Positions 63,201 through 64,000 of a stretch of DNA of 64,000 nucleotides are shown piece after piece. The stretch's first letter is position 1; each line of letters starts with the position of its first letter. The translations under genes were made by a program, and so were the position numbers. The DNA comes from Rhytidiadelphus loreus (lineage: Eukaryota; Streptophyta; Bryopsida; Hypnales; Hylocomiaceae), in NCBI GenBank assembly GCA_947034895.1, contig OX344764.1:1302001-1366000 (forward strand), read 5' to 3'. The notes below the pieces were generated by a model. It had not been told where the DNA came from. It did not search any database and saw only the letters and a program-made list of their open reading frames with translations.

Positions 63201-64000
63201 ATTTTCTGATTTTAAGCTTATGAAATCAAAAGAGTTTAATTTAAGGCCAACCAAAATTTAAAACTACACTTCTACAATCTTACTTTGTTTGACCATCATG
63301 ACATCATTAAACGTTTATAATATTAATTTTTTACACAATTCATCTTATAGTGGGTGAACTCTGTAATATTGCAATATGGAAAAATGAGATACACTAAAGG
63401 GTTTTGCAGTGTTTTCAAGTTGAACAATATCTTAGGGTATTAATGACGTACCGGAAAAGAATCCTCTTCACAGCTTGCTGTGAGCCTTCATACGTGTTGA
63501 AGTTGTCGCTTTTCTTGAAGTAATTTGCTCCTCTTAGATGTGCAAGGAACCCTTGATCCCATATTTTCCTCCTCCACCCTTCCAAGTATTCCGTTAATGT
63601 CTCTGGTTGTAGCGGAACGTTCATTTTGATGATGATGTTGTCCTGTTTGACAACTTCCTCAAAGTATTGCACAACTCCATCTTCGATTTGTGAAAAAGAA
63701 AGACATATTGTCAATTTTGGCACAAGTAGTGCAATGCAAGAACTTTAAAATTTTATATGTAATTGAATACCAATTTTGATGGCTATCAAAATGAAAAAAA
63801 AGACAAAGATATGCACTTACCCTAGCGTACCAAACACAACGGTTCAAGAAAGGACCGAGCAATGTCTCCGATACTGGCCTAGGTGGAAAGCGTCTGGCAT
63901 CACGAGATGGTGTAGAGGAGTTCCACCACTTGAGGAACTTGATCTTATGATCTGCTGTGGTATTGCAAGTGGCCACCATTTGAAGCTTTTCCAGAGTCAT
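60254..64000 (-). CDS. Beta-class DNA methyltransferase-like protein with degenerate motifs (5' end beyond window)
   Basis: Exons in transcription order: 64000 to about 63817, 63680–63452, 62561–61838, 61734–61387, 61299–61020, 60890–60680, 60578–60254, giving about 766 residues in the window. All junctions are GT–AG and phase-consistent. The N-terminal part has WWNSSTPSRDARRFPPRPVS and a Lys/Glu-rich coiled coil (about 62.1–62.3 kb). The C-terminal half has the circular order of beta-class N4-cytosine/N6-adenine methyltransferases. A motif IV strand LVDLIIFDCQE comes first, then NGCILVFHSYN, and only later motif X/I FFIEGCTDEEDVVLDCTAAT, joined to GASITACRGTGRHIVALEKD. The catalytic (D/S/N)PP(Y/F/W) is DCQE, and the DPFxGxGT loop is DCTAATGAS, so activity is doubtful. 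Such enzymes are known from bacteria and from bryophyte 4mC enzymes. The fold call is made by eye. It could be a domesticated, regulatory or transposon-borne relative. Confidence 0.65.
62562..63451 (-). other. 890-bp AT-rich intron of the methyltransferase-like gene
   Basis: Bounded by the donor cg|gtacgt at 63451 and the acceptor gtgcag|a at 62562 (minus strand). It contains a poly-A run near 62980, a gc-rich 24-bp palindrome-like stretch near 62770, and no frames consistent with an exon. Confidence 0.6.

Overview
The window is nuclear DNA of a land plant. The evidence is GT–AG introns, a remorin, a chloroplast-targeted DnaJ-type zinc-finger protein, a SABATH methyltransferase fragment, and AT-rich intergenic DNA full of plant-type DNA transposons. 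The gene styles and transposase remnants look to me like a seed-free plant (moss, lycophyte or fern). That placement is from memory, not a search, and the species is not resolved.

Layout. 0–3.2 kb is AT-rich repeat DNA. 3.2–5.9 kb is a GC-richer island holding a duplicate of the remorin 5' region followed by a broken SABATH gene. 6–9 kb carries a decayed transposase on the minus strand. 11.8–14.0 kb is a complete CACTA-type element. 14.4–21.3 kb is an old retroelement-like unit with a long, stop-riddled frame, interrupted by two related CACTAG-ended elements. 24–27 kb holds an inverted-repeat element and another transposase relic. 29–41 kb is repeat-rich, with several foldback or TIR elements. 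41.1–49.7 kb is the gene-rich core: a complete long remorin gene, then a DnaJ-type zinc-finger gene, both on the plus strand. 50–60 kb is again repeats, including a second copy of the 24.4-kb element. 60.25–64.0 kb is a multi-exon minus-strand gene running off the right edge. Its fold order resembles a beta-class DNA N4/N6 methyltransferase, but the catalytic and SAM motifs are altered.

The most notable items are: the 0.8-kb segment that is identical at 3.2 and 41.1 kb although its flanking homology has diverged; the degenerate DNA-methyltransferase-like gene; a frame of about 1.9 kb with four in-frame stops, each one C-to-T change from a sense codon in CG or CHG context; and a recurring palindromic module with tRNA-like (pol III box) segments inside CACTAG-ended elements. 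No tRNA or rRNA gene, CRISPR array or organellar segment was seen.
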